From: Nocardioides jejuensis
Lineage (GTDB): Bacteria; Actinomycetota; Actinomycetes; Propionibacteriales; Nocardioidaceae
Direction: 5' to 3'
NCBI RefSeq assembly: GCF_004337475.1
Contig: NZ_SJZJ01000011.1
Span: forward strand, 48,198-112,197
DNA length: 64,000 nucleotides
The notes beneath the pieces were generated by a model. It was not told where the DNA came from, made no database searches, and worked only from the letters and a program-made list of their open reading frames with translations. The translations under genes were made by a program, and so were the position numbers. This document shows, piece after piece, positions 8,236 through 17,156 of the stretch. Each line of letters starts with the position of its first letter. Within the stretch, counting starts at the first letter, position 1.

Positions 8236-10182
8236 TCAGCTCTTGTGGCGCGGCTTCTTCTTGTCGGCCCAGGCCGACTCGGCACCGGTGGAGTCGTCGC
8301 GACGCGGCTTCTTCTCCCACGTGCCGTCGGAGAACTCGCGCTTCTGCGGGCGGTCACCACGGTCGCCGTACGACGGACGGCCGCCGCGGTCGCCGAAGTC
8401 CTTGCGCGGGCCACGGTCGCCGTACGACTTGCGCGGCTCGGTGCGGATGCCCGGGCCCTTGTCGGCGGCGAGCTCGATGAGCTTGCCGGAGATCCGCGTC
8501 TGCTCGAGCAGGCGGTAGGTCTCGGCCGACAGGTCGGCGGGCAGCTCGACGAGCGAGAAGTCCGGACGGATCTGGATCTTGCCGAAGTCGCTGCGACGCA
8601 GGCCGCCCTCGTTGGCGAGCGCGCCGACGATCTGGCGCGGCTCGACCTTGTGGCGCTTGCCGACGTTGATCCGGTACGTCGCGAGCGGGGTGCCGGTGCG
8701 CGACTCGCGCGGGCCGCGGTCCTTGCTGGCGAAGTCGCCGCGGGCGCCACGGTCCGGACGGTCACCGCGGTCCGGGCGGTCGGCCGAGACGGTGTTGACC
8801 TTGGGCATGTCGCGCTCGTTGAGCAGCAGCGGCGTCTCGCCCTGGAGCACGACGGCGAGCGCGGCGGCCACGTCGGCCTCGGGGACGTCGTTGTTCTTCA
8901 CGTAGTGGGCGATGACGTCGCGGTAGTCGTTGATCGCTTCACCCGCGAGCGCCTCGGTGATGGCGTCGTCGAAGCGGGCCAGGCGGGTGGCGTTGATGTC
9001 GTCGACGGACGGCAGGTCCATCAGCGCCATCGGCGACTTGGTGTGCTTCTCGATCATCCGCAGCAGGCCACGCTCGCGCGGGGTCACGAAGGAGATCGAG
9101 TCGCCCTTGCGGCCGGCGCGACCGGTGCGGCCGATGCGGTGGACGTACGACTCGGGGTCGGTCGGGATGTCGAAGTTCACGACGTGCGTGATCCGCTCGA
9201 CGTCGAGACCGCGGGCGGCGACGTCGGTCGCGACGAGGATGTCGAGCTTGCCGGCCTTGAGCTGGTTGACCGTGCGCTCGCGCTGGGCCTGGGCGACGTC
9301 ACCGTTGATCGCGGCGGCCGAGAAGCCACGGGCGCGGAGCTTCTCCGCGACCTCCTCGGTGGCCTGCTTGGTGCGGACGAAGACGATCATCGCCTCGAAG
9401 TTCTCGACCTCGAAGATCCGCGTGAGCGCGTCGACCTTCTGCGGGAACGACACCATCAGGTAGCGCTGCGTGATGTTGGTGTTGGTCGCGGTCTTGTTCT
9501 TGACCTGGATCTCGACCGGGTCGTGCAGGTACTGCTTGGAGATCCGCTTGATCGTCGCCGGCATCGTGGCCGAGAAGAGCGCGACCTGCTTGGTCTCCGG
9601 GGTGTCCTTGAGGATCGTCTCGATGTCCTCGGAGAAGCCCATGGAGAGCATCTCGTCGGCCTCGTCGAGGACCAGGAAGCGCAGCTCGCTCAGGTCGAGC
9701 GTGCCCTTCTCGAGGTGGTCCATGATGCGACCCGGCGTACCGACGACGATGTCGACGCCACGACGGAGCGCGGACAGCTGGACGCCGTAGCCCTGGCCGC
9801 CGTAGACGGGGAGCACGTGGACGCCCTTGAGGTGCGCGGCGTACTTCTCGAACGCCTCGCACACCTGGAGCGCGAGCTCACGGGTCGGGGCCAGGACGAG
9901 CGCCTGCGGGGTCTTCTGACCGGAGTCGAGCTGCGACAGCACCGGCAGCGCGAACGCCGCGGTCTTGCCCGTGCCGGTCTGCGCGAGACCCATCACGTCG
10001 CGGCCCGCGAGGAGCGGCGGGATGGTCTGCGCCTGGATGGCGGACGGCGTCTCGTAGCCGACGTCCTTGAGCGCCTTGAGGACACGCTCGTCGAGGCCGA
10101 GATCGGCGAACTTCACCGTCTCCTCAACCGCCTCCGGGGCGTCAACGGAGGCGGGGGCAGCGTCGTTCACAAGGTCACTCAC
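8236..10182 (-). CDS. deaD: DEAD/DEAH-box ATP-dependent RNA helicase (CsdA/DeaD type)
   Basis: A 648-residue cytosolic RNA helicase that unwinds structured RNA, as in ribosome assembly, mRNA decay or cold adaptation. Motifs are complete: Q motif about 25-55, Walker A AQTGTGKT at 67-74, PTREL at 99-103, VLDEADEM with DEAD at 173-176, SAT at 204-206 and HRIGRTGRAGR near 345. After the helicase core comes a DbpA/CsdA-type RNA-binding domain (about 480-560, INVGKRHKVEPRQIVGAL) and a basic Arg/Gly/Asp-rich tail. The order of core, DbpA domain and basic tail matches DeaD/CsdA. It is a single-gene unit with its own terminator. Confidence 0.93.
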   Translation of the reverse strand: MSDLVNDAAPASVDAPEAVEETVKFADLGLDERVLKALKDVGYETPSAIQAQTIPPLLAGRDVMGLAQTGTGKTAAFALPVLSQLDSGQKTPQALVLAPTRELALQVCEAFEKYAAHLKGVHVLPVYGGQGYGVQLSALRRGVDIVVGTPGRIMDHLEKGTLDLSELRFLVLDEADEMLSMGFSEDIETILKDTPETKQVALFSATMPATIKRISKQYLHDPVEIQVKNKTATNTNITQRYLMVSFPQKVDALTRIFEVENFEAMIVFVRTKQATEEVAEKLRARGFSAAAINGDVAQAQRERTVNQLKAGKLDILVATDVAARGLDVERITHVVNFDIPTDPESYVHRIGRTGRAGRKGDSISFVTPRERGLLRMIEKHTKSPMALMDLPSVDDINATRLARFDDAITEALAGEAINDYRDVIAHYVKNNDVPEADVAAALAVVLQGETPLLLNERDMPKVNTVSADRPDRGDRPDRGARGDFASKDRGPRESRTGTPLATYRINVGKRHKVEPRQIVGALANEGGLRRSDFGKIQIRPDFSLVELPADLSAETYRLLEQTRISGKLIELAADKGPGIRTEPRKSYGDRGPRKDFGDRGGRPSYGDRGDRPQKREFSDGTWEKKPRRDDSTGAESAWADKKKPRHKS

Positions 10183-10267
10183 CGGTCAAGGGTAGTGGCC
10201 CGCGCGCTTATACGACGATTCCCGATCGCGGTGACGCCCGACACGCCGTGCGCCACTCCGAGTGGCC

Positions 10268-10477
10268 TCAGTCGACGTGGGTCGACCCCTCCGAGCTGCG
10301 CAGCTTCTCGTGCTCGACCAGGCCGCCTCCGCTGACCACGTCGTGGTCGTCGCCTTCGTGGCCGGAGGGCACCCGCGGATCCGTGCTCCAGGGCACGCCC
10401 AAGGGGCCGCCCTTGCCGCTTGCGCGCCGACTCGTCCACTCCTCGCGGACCGGTCGGCGCGGTGCCTTCTCGTCCAC
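10268..10477 (-). CDS. Small polar hypothetical protein, 69 aa
   Basis: A 69-residue hydrophilic, probably disordered protein (starts DEKAPRRPVREEW after the initiator). It starts with GTG; a GGAGAG sequence directly abuts the start, so the true start is uncertain. Third codon positions are strongly GC, and overlapping frames lack this pattern, which supports it as a real gene between the helicase and the histidine phosphatase. No domain is recognised and no function is proposed. Confidence 0.5.
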   Translation of the reverse strand: MDEKAPRRPVREEWTSRRASGKGGPLGVPWSTDPRVPSGHEGDDHDVVSGGGLVEHEKLRSSEGSTHVD

Positions 10478-10531
10478 CTCTCCAGCGTACGTCGGCCCTC
10501 CGCGGCCGCATCTGCGGCCTCCTCGCCACCG

Positions 10532-11227
10532 TCAGCGGTAGGTGAGCAACGACCGGTCATGCTCGAGGTGCGTGTGCTCGTTGAACGACGACAGGTGCAG
10601 GCCCGAGCGGCCGCTGATCACCTTGGTGACCGCCGTGTTGACCGCGACCCGGTTGAGCTGCGCCCACAGCGAGGCGTCGCGGGCCAACAGGTGCGAGGTC
10701 ACCAACCCGATCGGGCCGCCCGAGCTCACCACGAGCACCGTGCCGCTCGCCGCCTCGGCCGCGCGTTGCAGCGCCCCGACGACCCGCTCCGAGAACGCCG
10801 GGAACGACTCGGCGTACTCGTGATCCGCCGTCCCTCCGGTCCACCGCGCGGTGGCCTCCTCGAAGAATGCCTGGAACACCGCCCGCTGCTCCTCCGGCGG
10901 GAGCGAACCCACGCTCGCCATCACCGACTGCGACTCCTCGCTCGGCGTGTGCACCCGCAGGACGTGGTCGAAGTCGAACTCGTCCCAGCCCGCGTCGACG
11001 AGCACCGGCAGGTCGCGTCCGGACTCCCCGAGCCCGACCAGGATGCCCTCGACCGTCTCCCGGTGACGCCGGAGCCCGCCCCGGACGATCCGCTCGGGAA
11101 CGACGCCGCGGGCAGCCAGCGCCCGCCCCAGGATGCGCCCCTGCTCGTGCCCGGTCTCGGAGAGCGCGTCGTAGTCCGCGGCCCCGAACGACGCCTGGCC
11201 GTGCCGGACGAGGAGCAGGACGCTCAC
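10532..11227 (-). CDS. Histidine phosphatase family protein (phosphoglycerate-mutase-like)
   Basis: A 231-residue protein with the histidine phosphatase signature LVRHGQASFG at residues 6-15 (phosphorylated His9) and a later GGPIG segment where the second catalytic region is expected. The GTG at 11227 was chosen because it overlaps the stop of the phosphotransferase gene by 4 nt and places the RHG motif at the N-terminus, as is usual; longer frames have no support. It is the last gene of a five-gene minus-strand acyl-CoA operon. The substrate is unknown; in this setting a small phosphorylated metabolite is likelier than a glycolytic one. Confidence 0.82.
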   Translation of the reverse strand: MSVLLLVRHGQASFGAADYDALSETGHEQGRILGRALAARGVVPERIVRGGLRRHRETVEGILVGLGESGRDLPVLVDAGWDEFDFDHVLRVHTPSEESQSVMASVGSLPPEEQRAVFQAFFEEATARWTGGTADHEYAESFPAFSERVVGALQRAAEAASGTVLVVSSGGPIGLVTSHLLARDASLWAQLNRVAVNTAVTKVISGRSGLHLSSFNEHTHLEHDRSLLTYR

Positions 11228-12300
11228 CCGCGACCGCCGGCCTCGATCACGGCGCGGGCCCGGTCGCCGAGCATGTTGACGAACATCCAGAAGTGCTCGA
11301 AGCGCGGGTTCGTCGTCTGGCCGTGGTGGAAGCGGTAGTAGATCTGCTGGGCGATCCCGGCGAGACGGAACAGCCCGTAGACCTCGTAGAACCTCAGCGC
11401 CTCCGGCGAGACCTCGAGGCCGGCACGCTCGCAGTAGTACGCCACGACCTCGGCGCGCGTCAGCATCCCGTCGGCATTCGTCGGCTGCATGCGGACGAGC
11501 TGCCACATGTCGTCGTCGCCGGCCTCGATCCAGTACGACAGCACGCAGCCGAGGTCCATGAGCGGGTCACCGATCGTGGCGAGCTCCCAGTCGAGCAGGC
11601 CGATCGGACGCGTCGGGTCGTCGTCGCTGAAGACCACGTTGTCGAAACGGAAGTCGTTGTGGATCAGGCAGCTGCCCCGGTCGGCGGGCTGATGGGCGGC
11701 CAGCCACGCCATCACGTCCTCCATGTCGGAGACGTTGTCGGTGTGGGCGTCGCGATAGCGCTTCGTCCAGCCGCTGACCTGGCGCTCCACGTAGCCCTCG
11801 CCCTTGCCGAGCACGTCGAGGCCCGCGGCAGCCGGATCGACCGCGTGCAGGGAGACGAGCAGGTCCAGCGTGTTCGTGCAGACCGCCCGGACCTGCTCGG
11901 GGGTCAGCGCGACCTCGAAGTCCTTGCGCGGGATCGAGCCGACCAGGCGCTCCATCACGTAGAAGTCGCTGCCGAGGACCGCCGCGTCCGTGCAGAGCCC
12001 GACCATCGGCGCGACGTACGGGAAGACGGGCGCGAGCGCGGCCTGGATCCGGAACTCGCGACCCATGTCGTGCGCGCCCGCCGCCTTGGTGCCGGCGGGC
12101 GGGCGGCGCAGGATCAGGTCCTTCGCGGGATAGCGGAGCAGGTACGTCAGGTTCGACGCGCCGCCCGAGAACTGCTGGACCTCGGGTAGCCCGTCGCCCC
12201 AGGCCGACCCGTCGGCGTTCGCGCGCAGCCAGGTGTCGACTGCCGCGACATCGAAGGAGTCCTCCGCGCGGACCGCGCGGGCGCCGGCGACCTCACCCAC
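11224..12300 (-). CDS. APH-type phosphotransferase of the acyl-CoA-dehydrogenase-linked group
   Basis: A 358-residue aminoglycoside-phosphotransferase/choline-kinase-fold protein. The catalytic loop HNDFRFDNVVF (about residues 213-223) and the metal-binding DWELA near 235 are intact. The N-terminal phrase FSGGASNLTYLL (about 44-55) is typical of homologues that accompany, or are fused to, acyl-CoA dehydrogenases and are thought to phosphorylate hydroxyacyl substrates. It starts with GTG one base after the upstream SDR stop and overlaps the downstream phosphatase by 4 nt. The kinase/phosphatase pairing with an acyl-CoA dehydrogenase suggests phosphorylated hydroxyacid intermediates. Confidence 0.85.
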   Translation of the reverse strand: MGEVAGARAVRAEDSFDVAAVDTWLRANADGSAWGDGLPEVQQFSGGASNLTYLLRYPAKDLILRRPPAGTKAAGAHDMGREFRIQAALAPVFPYVAPMVGLCTDAAVLGSDFYVMERLVGSIPRKDFEVALTPEQVRAVCTNTLDLLVSLHAVDPAAAGLDVLGKGEGYVERQVSGWTKRYRDAHTDNVSDMEDVMAWLAAHQPADRGSCLIHNDFRFDNVVFSDDDPTRPIGLLDWELATIGDPLMDLGCVLSYWIEAGDDDMWQLVRMQPTNADGMLTRAEVVAYYCERAGLEVSPEALRFYEVYGLFRLAGIAQQIYYRFHHGQTTNPRFEHFWMFVNMLGDRARAVIEAGGRG

Positions 12301-12301
12301 C

Positions 12302-13057
12302 TCAGAAGAGCTTCCGGACGACGCTCATCGGCGCGTTCTTGAGCGCGAAGCCGAGCGGCACCCAGGGCCACGAGGGAACGAGCGCCTTCTGCTTGCGCTT
12401 TTCGATGGCCGCAACCATCGAGCGAACGCCGGTCTCGGTGTCGACCATGAACTTGGTCTTCTGCTCGACCTTGTCATTCATCTCCGAGCGGATGTAGCCC
12501 GGGTAGATGATCGAGACGTCGATGCCCTTGGCCTTCACGTTCTCGTTGATCAGGCCCTCGGCGAGTGCGGCGACGCCGGCCTTGGTCGCGGCGTACGTCG
12601 TGATGGCGGACCGCATGCCGCGCATCGCGGAGACGGAGCTGATCATCACCAGGTGGCCGGACTTCTGGGCGCGGAAGATCTCCATCGCGGCCTCGGTCTG
12701 GGCGAGTGCGGCGACGAAGTTGGTCATCGCGGTCGCCTTGTTGGCGTCGTAGCGGCCCTTGCCGAGCGGCGCACCCTTGCCGAGACCGGCGTTGATGATC
12801 ACGCGGTCGAGCGTGCCGAACTCCGCCGCGACCTCCTTGAACACGCGGAAGACGGACTCGTCGTCGGTGACGTCGAGGGCCTTGGTGATCACGCGCCGGT
12901 CGGCGTGCTTCGCGGTGATCTCGGCGGCCAGCTCATCCAGACGCTCGGTACGGCGCGCGGTGATCGCCAGGTCGTAGCCGAGGTCGGCGAACTGGCGGGC
13001 CATCTCGGCGCCCAGGCCCGAGCTCGCGCCGGTGATGAGGATCGTTCCCTTGCTCAT
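12302..13057 (-). CDS. SDR family oxidoreductase
   Basis: A 251-residue classical short-chain dehydrogenase. Cofactor motif TGASSGLGAEM at 9-19, the INAG motif near 92 and the active-site YAATK near 157 are present; basic residues after beta-2 (TARRTERL) favour NADP(H). The ATG at 13057 overlaps the stop of the next SDR upstream by 4 nt. It is the third gene of the acyl-CoA operon, where it likely acts on a hydroxyl/keto intermediate. Substrate cannot be assigned. Confidence 0.86.
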   Translation of the reverse strand: MSKGTILITGASSGLGAEMARQFADLGYDLAITARRTERLDELAAEITAKHADRRVITKALDVTDDESVFRVFKEVAAEFGTLDRVIINAGLGKGAPLGKGRYDANKATAMTNFVAALAQTEAAMEIFRAQKSGHLVMISSVSAMRGMRSAITTYAATKAGVAALAEGLINENVKAKGIDVSIIYPGYIRSEMNDKVEQKTKFMVDTETGVRSMVAAIEKRKQKALVPSWPWVPLGFALKNAPMSVVRKLF

Positions 13058-13875
13058 GCTTCTGCGTCCTTTGCGGTGATCGAGTTGATGCGGGCAGCGA
13101 ATTTCCGCTGCTCGCGGTCGTAGAGGGGGCGGGCAAAGCGCTTCGTCCACACAGCCTTGCGTGCGGGAGCGTCGGGGACGATGACCATCCGCCGCGCGTC
13201 GATGCCCTTCATGACGAGGGCGGCGACCTGGGTGGCGTCGAGCGGCGACCGGTCGATGAGGCGCGCTGCGACCCGGTCCATCGCGGCGTCCGAGCCATCG
13301 AGCGACGAGGCGAGGTTGGTCCGGAAGAAGCCGGGACAGACCGCAGAGACCGCGATCCCCCACGGGTCGAGCTCGTAGGCGAGCGTCTCGCTGATGGCGA
13401 CGACGGCGGCCTTGACCGCGGTGTACGACGCCATGGCCGGCGGGTGCACGAGACCGGCCAGGCTCGCGGTGTTGACGATCTGACCGGGCGCCTCACCGGC
13501 CTCCGCCTGCGCCTTGAGCAGCGGGACGAAGGTCCGGATGCCGCGGACGACGCCGAGCAGGTTGATGTCGATGACCTTGTCCCACTCGGGCATCGTCACG
13601 ACGTCGATGCGTCCGCCGGTGGCGATGCCGGCGTTGTTGACCAGGATGTCGAGGCCACCCCACTCGGCGTCGACCCAAGCGCGCGCCGCGTCCCAGTCGG
13701 CATCCGAGGTGACGTCGAGCCGGAGGAAGTGCGACCCCTCGGCGAGGGCAGCAGGAGCGTTGAGGTCGGCGACGAGCACCCGGTCACCCCGGGCTGCGAA
13801 CGCCGCGACCAGCGCAGCGCCCAGGCCGGAGGAGCCTCCGGTGACGAGGACCCGACGACTGGCGGGACGGCTCAT
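13054..13875 (-). CDS. SDR family oxidoreductase
   Basis: A 273-residue short-chain dehydrogenase with TGGSSGLGAAL near residues 12-22, VADLN at the end of beta-2 (acidic, favouring NAD(H)), the NNAG motif near 84 and the active-site YTAVK. It overlaps the acyl-CoA dehydrogenase upstream and the second SDR downstream by 4 nt each, so all three are translationally coupled. The two adjacent SDRs appear to differ in cofactor preference, so they may catalyse different steps or opposite directions. The C-terminal extension (about 225-273) is basic. Confidence 0.86.
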   Translation of the reverse strand: MSRPASRRVLVTGGSSGLGAALVAAFAARGDRVLVADLNAPAALAEGSHFLRLDVTSDADWDAARAWVDAEWGGLDILVNNAGIATGGRIDVVTMPEWDKVIDINLLGVVRGIRTFVPLLKAQAEAGEAPGQIVNTASLAGLVHPPAMASYTAVKAAVVAISETLAYELDPWGIAVSAVCPGFFRTNLASSLDGSDAAMDRVAARLIDRSPLDATQVAALVMKGIDARRMVIVPDAPARKAVWTKRFARPLYDREQRKFAARINSITAKDAEA

Positions 13876-15134
13876 CGCGAGAGCCCGTGCTTCATCAGCT
13901 CGAGCCGCGCGATCAGCCCGAGGTGGACCTCGTCCGGACCGTCGGCGAAGCGGAGCGAGCGGGCACCGGTCCACGCCGCGGCCAGCGGGAAGTCGTCGGT
14001 CAGGCCACCGCCGCCGTGGATCTGCATGGCGAAGTCGATGACGTCGAGTGCCATGCGCGGAGCCGCCACCTTGATCTGGGAGACCTCGGAGATCGCGTTC
14101 ATCGGGCCGCCGACGTCGAGCTTCCAGGCGGCGTTCAGGACCAGCAGGCGGGTCGACTCGATGGCGATCCGGGCCTGGGCGATCCGCTCGCGGTTGCCGC
14201 CGAGGTTGACCAGCTGCTTGCCGAACGCCTCGCGCGAGGTGCCGCGCTGGATGGCCAGCTCGAGCGCCTTCTCCGCCAGACCGATGAGCCGCATGCAGTG
14301 GTGGACGCGCCCCGGACCGAGGCGGCCCTGCGCGATCGCGAACGCCTCCCCCGGACCGGAGATGACGTTGCCGGCCGGGACGCGTACGTCGGTCAGCGAC
14401 ACCTCGCCGTGGCCGTGCGGCTCGTCGAAGAAGCCCATCGTGGTCAGCATCCGCTCGACCTTCACCCCCGCGGTGTCGCGCGGGACGAGGATCATCGAGT
14501 GCCGGTGGTGCCGGTCCGCGTCGGGGTCGGTCACGGCCATGACGATGTAGATCTCGCAGTCGGGGTGCCCCACGCCGGTGGAGAACCACTTGGTGCCGTT
14601 GAGGACCCACGAGTCACCGTCACGGACCGCCGTGAGCTCCATGTTTGTCGCGTCCGACGAGGCGACCGCGGGCTCGGTCATCAGGAACGCCGACCGGATC
14701 CGGCCGTCGAGCAGCGGGTCCAGCCAGGTGTCCTTCTGCTCCTGCGAGCCGTACTTGAGCAGCACCTCCATGTTGCCCGTGTCCGGCGCGTTGCAGTTGA
14801 AGACGTACGGCGCGATGAAGCTGCGGCCGGTGAGCTCGGCGATCGGCGCGTAGTCGACGTTCGACAGACCGGCGCCGCCGTCGGTGCCGTACTTCGCGGC
14901 GTAGGGGCCCTCGTGGCCGGCGGGGAGGAAGAGGTTCCACAGGCCCTGCGCGCGCGCCTTCGCCTGCAGCTCCTTCATCACCGGCAGCTCCTGCCAGTTG
15001 GAGCCGTCGCCGGCCTCGCGGCGGCGCTTCATCTCCTGGTGGTACGCCGCCTCGACCGGCTCGATCTCGGCGGCCATGAAGGCGCGGACCTGCTCTGTCA
15101 GCTCGGCGGCGCGGGGCGAAGGGGAGAAGTCCAT
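13872..15134 (-). CDS. Acyl-CoA dehydrogenase family protein
   Basis: A 420-residue flavoprotein catalysing alpha,beta-dehydrogenation of an acyl-CoA. The FAD/acyl-CoA segments FLMTEPAVASSDATN (about 132-146) and NGTKWFSTG are present, followed by the helical C-terminal domain with QIHGGGGLTDDFPLAA near 370-385, the usual flavin-contacting region. The ATG at 15134 follows GGAG-like purines and gives a normal N-terminus. It is the first gene of a five-gene operon, divergent from a TetR gene across a perfect palindrome at 15156-15170, so it is probably repressed by that regulator. Confidence 0.88.
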   Translation of the reverse strand: MDFSPSPRAAELTEQVRAFMAAEIEPVEAAYHQEMKRRREAGDGSNWQELPVMKELQAKARAQGLWNLFLPAGHEGPYAAKYGTDGGAGLSNVDYAPIAELTGRSFIAPYVFNCNAPDTGNMEVLLKYGSQEQKDTWLDPLLDGRIRSAFLMTEPAVASSDATNMELTAVRDGDSWVLNGTKWFSTGVGHPDCEIYIVMAVTDPDADRHHRHSMILVPRDTAGVKVERMLTTMGFFDEPHGHGEVSLTDVRVPAGNVISGPGEAFAIAQGRLGPGRVHHCMRLIGLAEKALELAIQRGTSREAFGKQLVNLGGNRERIAQARIAIESTRLLVLNAAWKLDVGGPMNAISEVSQIKVAAPRMALDVIDFAMQIHGGGGLTDDFPLAAAWTGARSLRFADGPDEVHLGLIARLELMKHGLSR

Positions 15135-15155
15135 GGCTTGACCATGCCACACTTG

Positions 15156-15170
15156 TTGAGCAATGCTCAA
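15156..15170. promoter_or_regulatory. Perfect 15-bp palindrome between acyl-CoA operon and tetR
   Basis: TTGAGCA-A-TGCTCAA lies 22 nt upstream of the acyl-CoA dehydrogenase start and overlaps the first possible start of the tetR frame. Position and symmetry suit an autoregulatory TetR operator serving both directions. Confidence 0.7.
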
Positions 15171-15777
15171 TAGCGTGAGCCAGGAACCCGAGACGCGCCC
15201 CGGTCGGTCCCGCATGAGCCCGGAGGACCGGCGGCGCCAGCTGCTCGGCATCGGGCTGCGGATGCTCGTGGAGAAGCCGATCCAGGACCTTCCGCTCGAC
15301 GCGGTCGCCGCCGAGGCCGGGATCTCCCGTGGCCTGCTCTTCCACTACTTCGCCAGCAAGACCGACTACTACGACGCCGTCGTCGGCGCAGCCCTGCGGC
15401 GGGTCCTGCGCAACATCGCGCCGGACGAGGACGCTGCACCGGACGTGGCCCTGCACCAGTTCGTCGACCGCTTCTACGCCCAGATCGAACGCCGCCGGGA
15501 GTTCTACCTGGCGCTCGTCTTCGGCAACGGCGCCCTCTCCCTCGGCGGCGAAGGCGTCGACACGCACCGCATGACGATCGCCCGCCGCATCGTCACGGCC
15601 ACCGGGCTCCCCGAGTCTGCCCTGCCCGCGGCGCACGGCTGGACGGCGTACGTCGAGGACCGGGCGTTGCGCTGGTCGGGTCTACCCGAGGACGCGCGTG
15701 CCCAGCGAGACGACGAAGTCGACCACGCCTGCCGTGCCCTGCACGCCCTCATCGCACTCGAAGGAGAAACCCGATGA
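15163..15777 (+). CDS. TetR family transcriptional regulator
   Basis: A helix-turn-helix repressor of up to 204 residues. The DNA-binding domain spans about residues 22-65, with the recognition region AVAAEAGISRGLLFHYFASK; the C-terminal ligand domain is of no named subtype. The ATG at 15163 lies inside the palindrome, so the GTG at 15175 (four codons later) may be the true start. It overlaps the downstream amidohydrolase by 4 nt. It probably controls the divergent five-gene acyl-CoA operon together with its own operon, with an acyl-CoA or related intermediate as ligand; the ligand is inferred from context. Confidence 0.87.
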   Translation: MLNSVSQEPETRPGRSRMSPEDRRRQLLGIGLRMLVEKPIQDLPLDAVAAEAGISRGLLFHYFASKTDYYDAVVGAALRRVLRNIAPDEDAAPDVALHQFVDRFYAQIERRREFYLALVFGNGALSLGGEGVDTHRMTIARRIVTATGLPESALPAAHGWTAYVEDRALRWSGLPEDARAQRDDEVDHACRALHALIALEGETR

Positions 15778-16844
15778 CGTCGCACGCCTGGCCCGCCGGC
15801 GGAGTGGTCGACCCGCACGTCCACCAGTGGAACCCGTTCACCAACGACGGGATCGTGGCGGCGAAGGCACGCGCACTCCGCCCCATCCCCCGCATCCCGC
15901 GCGCGCTGCGCTGGGCGCTACCCCGCGCGGACAGGGAGTTCGTCGGCGACCCGCACCACGTGCTCAAGCCCTACCTCCCGCTCAGCTACCGCGCCGACGC
16001 GGGCGACGTCCCCGTCGCGTCGCTGGTGCACATCGAGGCGGCCTGGCCGCATGAGCCGCACCGCGAGTCGGTCAACGAGACGCGCTGGATCAGCAGCCTC
16101 CCCTTCGGCGAAGGCGGGGCACCCACGCTCGGCGCGATCGTCGCGCGGGTCGACCCGCGGTGGCCGGACGTCGCTGCAGTGCTCGACGAGCACCTCGCCG
16201 CCAGCCCGCTGGTGCGCGGCGTCCGCACGAGCGCCGCGCACCACCCCGACCCCGGCGTCCGGGACTTCGAGGAGAGCCCGAGCCTGTGGGCCGAGCCGGC
16301 GTTCCTGGACGGCTTCGCCGCGGTCGCCGAGCGAGGACTGAGCTTCGAGCTCTGGGGCTACGCGCACCAGCTGCCCGATGCCCTCCCCCTCGTGCGCGCC
16401 TATCCGGAGACGACGTTCGTCTTCGATCACTACGGCTCCCCCGTCGGCCTGCTCGGTCCGCGCGGCACCTCGACCGGGCGCAGCGCCGCCGAGCGGGCTG
16501 ACCAGCTGGCACGCTGGCGCGACGACGTGTCCGCCCTCGCCGCCGAGCCCAACGTCGTCGCGAAGCACTCCGGCCTCGGCATGCCCGTCCTCGGCGCAGA
16601 GGTACGCCGACCGCGCACCGCCCCACTCGACCCCCGTTTCGTCGACACGGTCGCGCCGCTGATCCGGCACCTGCACGACGCGTTCGGAGCCGACCGCACC
16701 ATGTGGGCGTCGAACTTCCCGATGGACAAGCCCGGCCTCGGCATCCCGGCGAGCATCACGCTGCTGCTCGACGTCCTGGGCAGCGACGCGGACACCGACC
16801 TGCTCCTGCGCGACGTCGGGCGGCGTACCTACCGGATCACCTGA
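15774..16844 (+). CDS. Amidohydrolase (PF04909-like) family protein
   Basis: A 356-residue TIM-barrel metal-dependent hydrolase. The N-terminal metal motif VVDPHVHQWNPF (about residues 11-22), FDHYGSP near 223 and a late WASNFPMDK in the position of the catalytic-Asp strand mark the amidohydrolase-2 group, which hydrolyses lactones, amides or decarboxylates. The start overlaps the tetR stop, so it belongs to the regulator's operon. It may supply or remove an intermediate for the divergent acyl-CoA operon. A lactonase-like role is plausible but unproven. Confidence 0.8.
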   Translation: MTSHAWPAGGVVDPHVHQWNPFTNDGIVAAKARALRPIPRIPRALRWALPRADREFVGDPHHVLKPYLPLSYRADAGDVPVASLVHIEAAWPHEPHRESVNETRWISSLPFGEGGAPTLGAIVARVDPRWPDVAAVLDEHLAASPLVRGVRTSAAHHPDPGVRDFEESPSLWAEPAFLDGFAAVAERGLSFELWGYAHQLPDALPLVRAYPETTFVFDHYGSPVGLLGPRGTSTGRSAAERADQLARWRDDVSALAAEPNVVAKHSGLGMPVLGAEVRRPRTAPLDPRFVDTVAPLIRHLHDAFGADRTMWASNFPMDKPGLGIPASITLLLDVLGSDADTDLLLRDVGRRTYRIT

Positions 16845-16950
16845 CATCGACCCTCTTGTCGCCGGACCAACAGCGTGGTCCACTCAGCCCGGGCACCCGC
16901 CCGCCGGAGCTCGGGATCCGTTCTTTGCTGAAGACTCGGAAGGTGAAGGC

Positions 16951-17127
16951 ATGGCAGGCAAGTTCGAGGTTTACGAGGACAAGGCCGGCAAGTTCCGGTT
17001 CCGCCTGAAGGCCGCCAACGGCCAGGTGGTCGCGGTCGGCGAGGACTACGAGACCAAGGCAGCAGCGATCAAGGGCACCGAGGCCGTCCAGCGCGCCGCG
17101 GAGGGCGCGTCCGTCGTCGAGGTGTGA
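16951..17127 (+). CDS. YegP/DUF1508 family small protein
   Basis: A 58-residue protein starting MAGKFEVYEDKAGKFRFRLK, matching one DUF1508 (YegP) unit: a beta-hairpin 'fragment' fold with a conserved aromatic/basic pattern and the phrase AANGQVVAVGEDYETKAAA. Proteins with one or two such units are common in bacteria and have no established function. An AGGTGAAGG ribosome-binding site precedes the ATG. It is probably a single-gene unit. It was found by reading the sequence, because it is shorter than most predicted genes. Confidence 0.85.
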   Translation: MAGKFEVYEDKAGKFRFRLKAANGQVVAVGEDYETKAAAIKGTEAVQRAAEGASVVEV

Positions 17128-17156
17128 CCATGGCGGTCGAGTAGGGCCGCCCGGCC

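Noticed and set aside
8176..10335. A 719-aa plus-strand open frame across the helicase gene
   Set aside because: It is the antisense shadow of a complete DEAD-box helicase with all motifs; high GC at third codon positions creates long open frames on the opposite strand.
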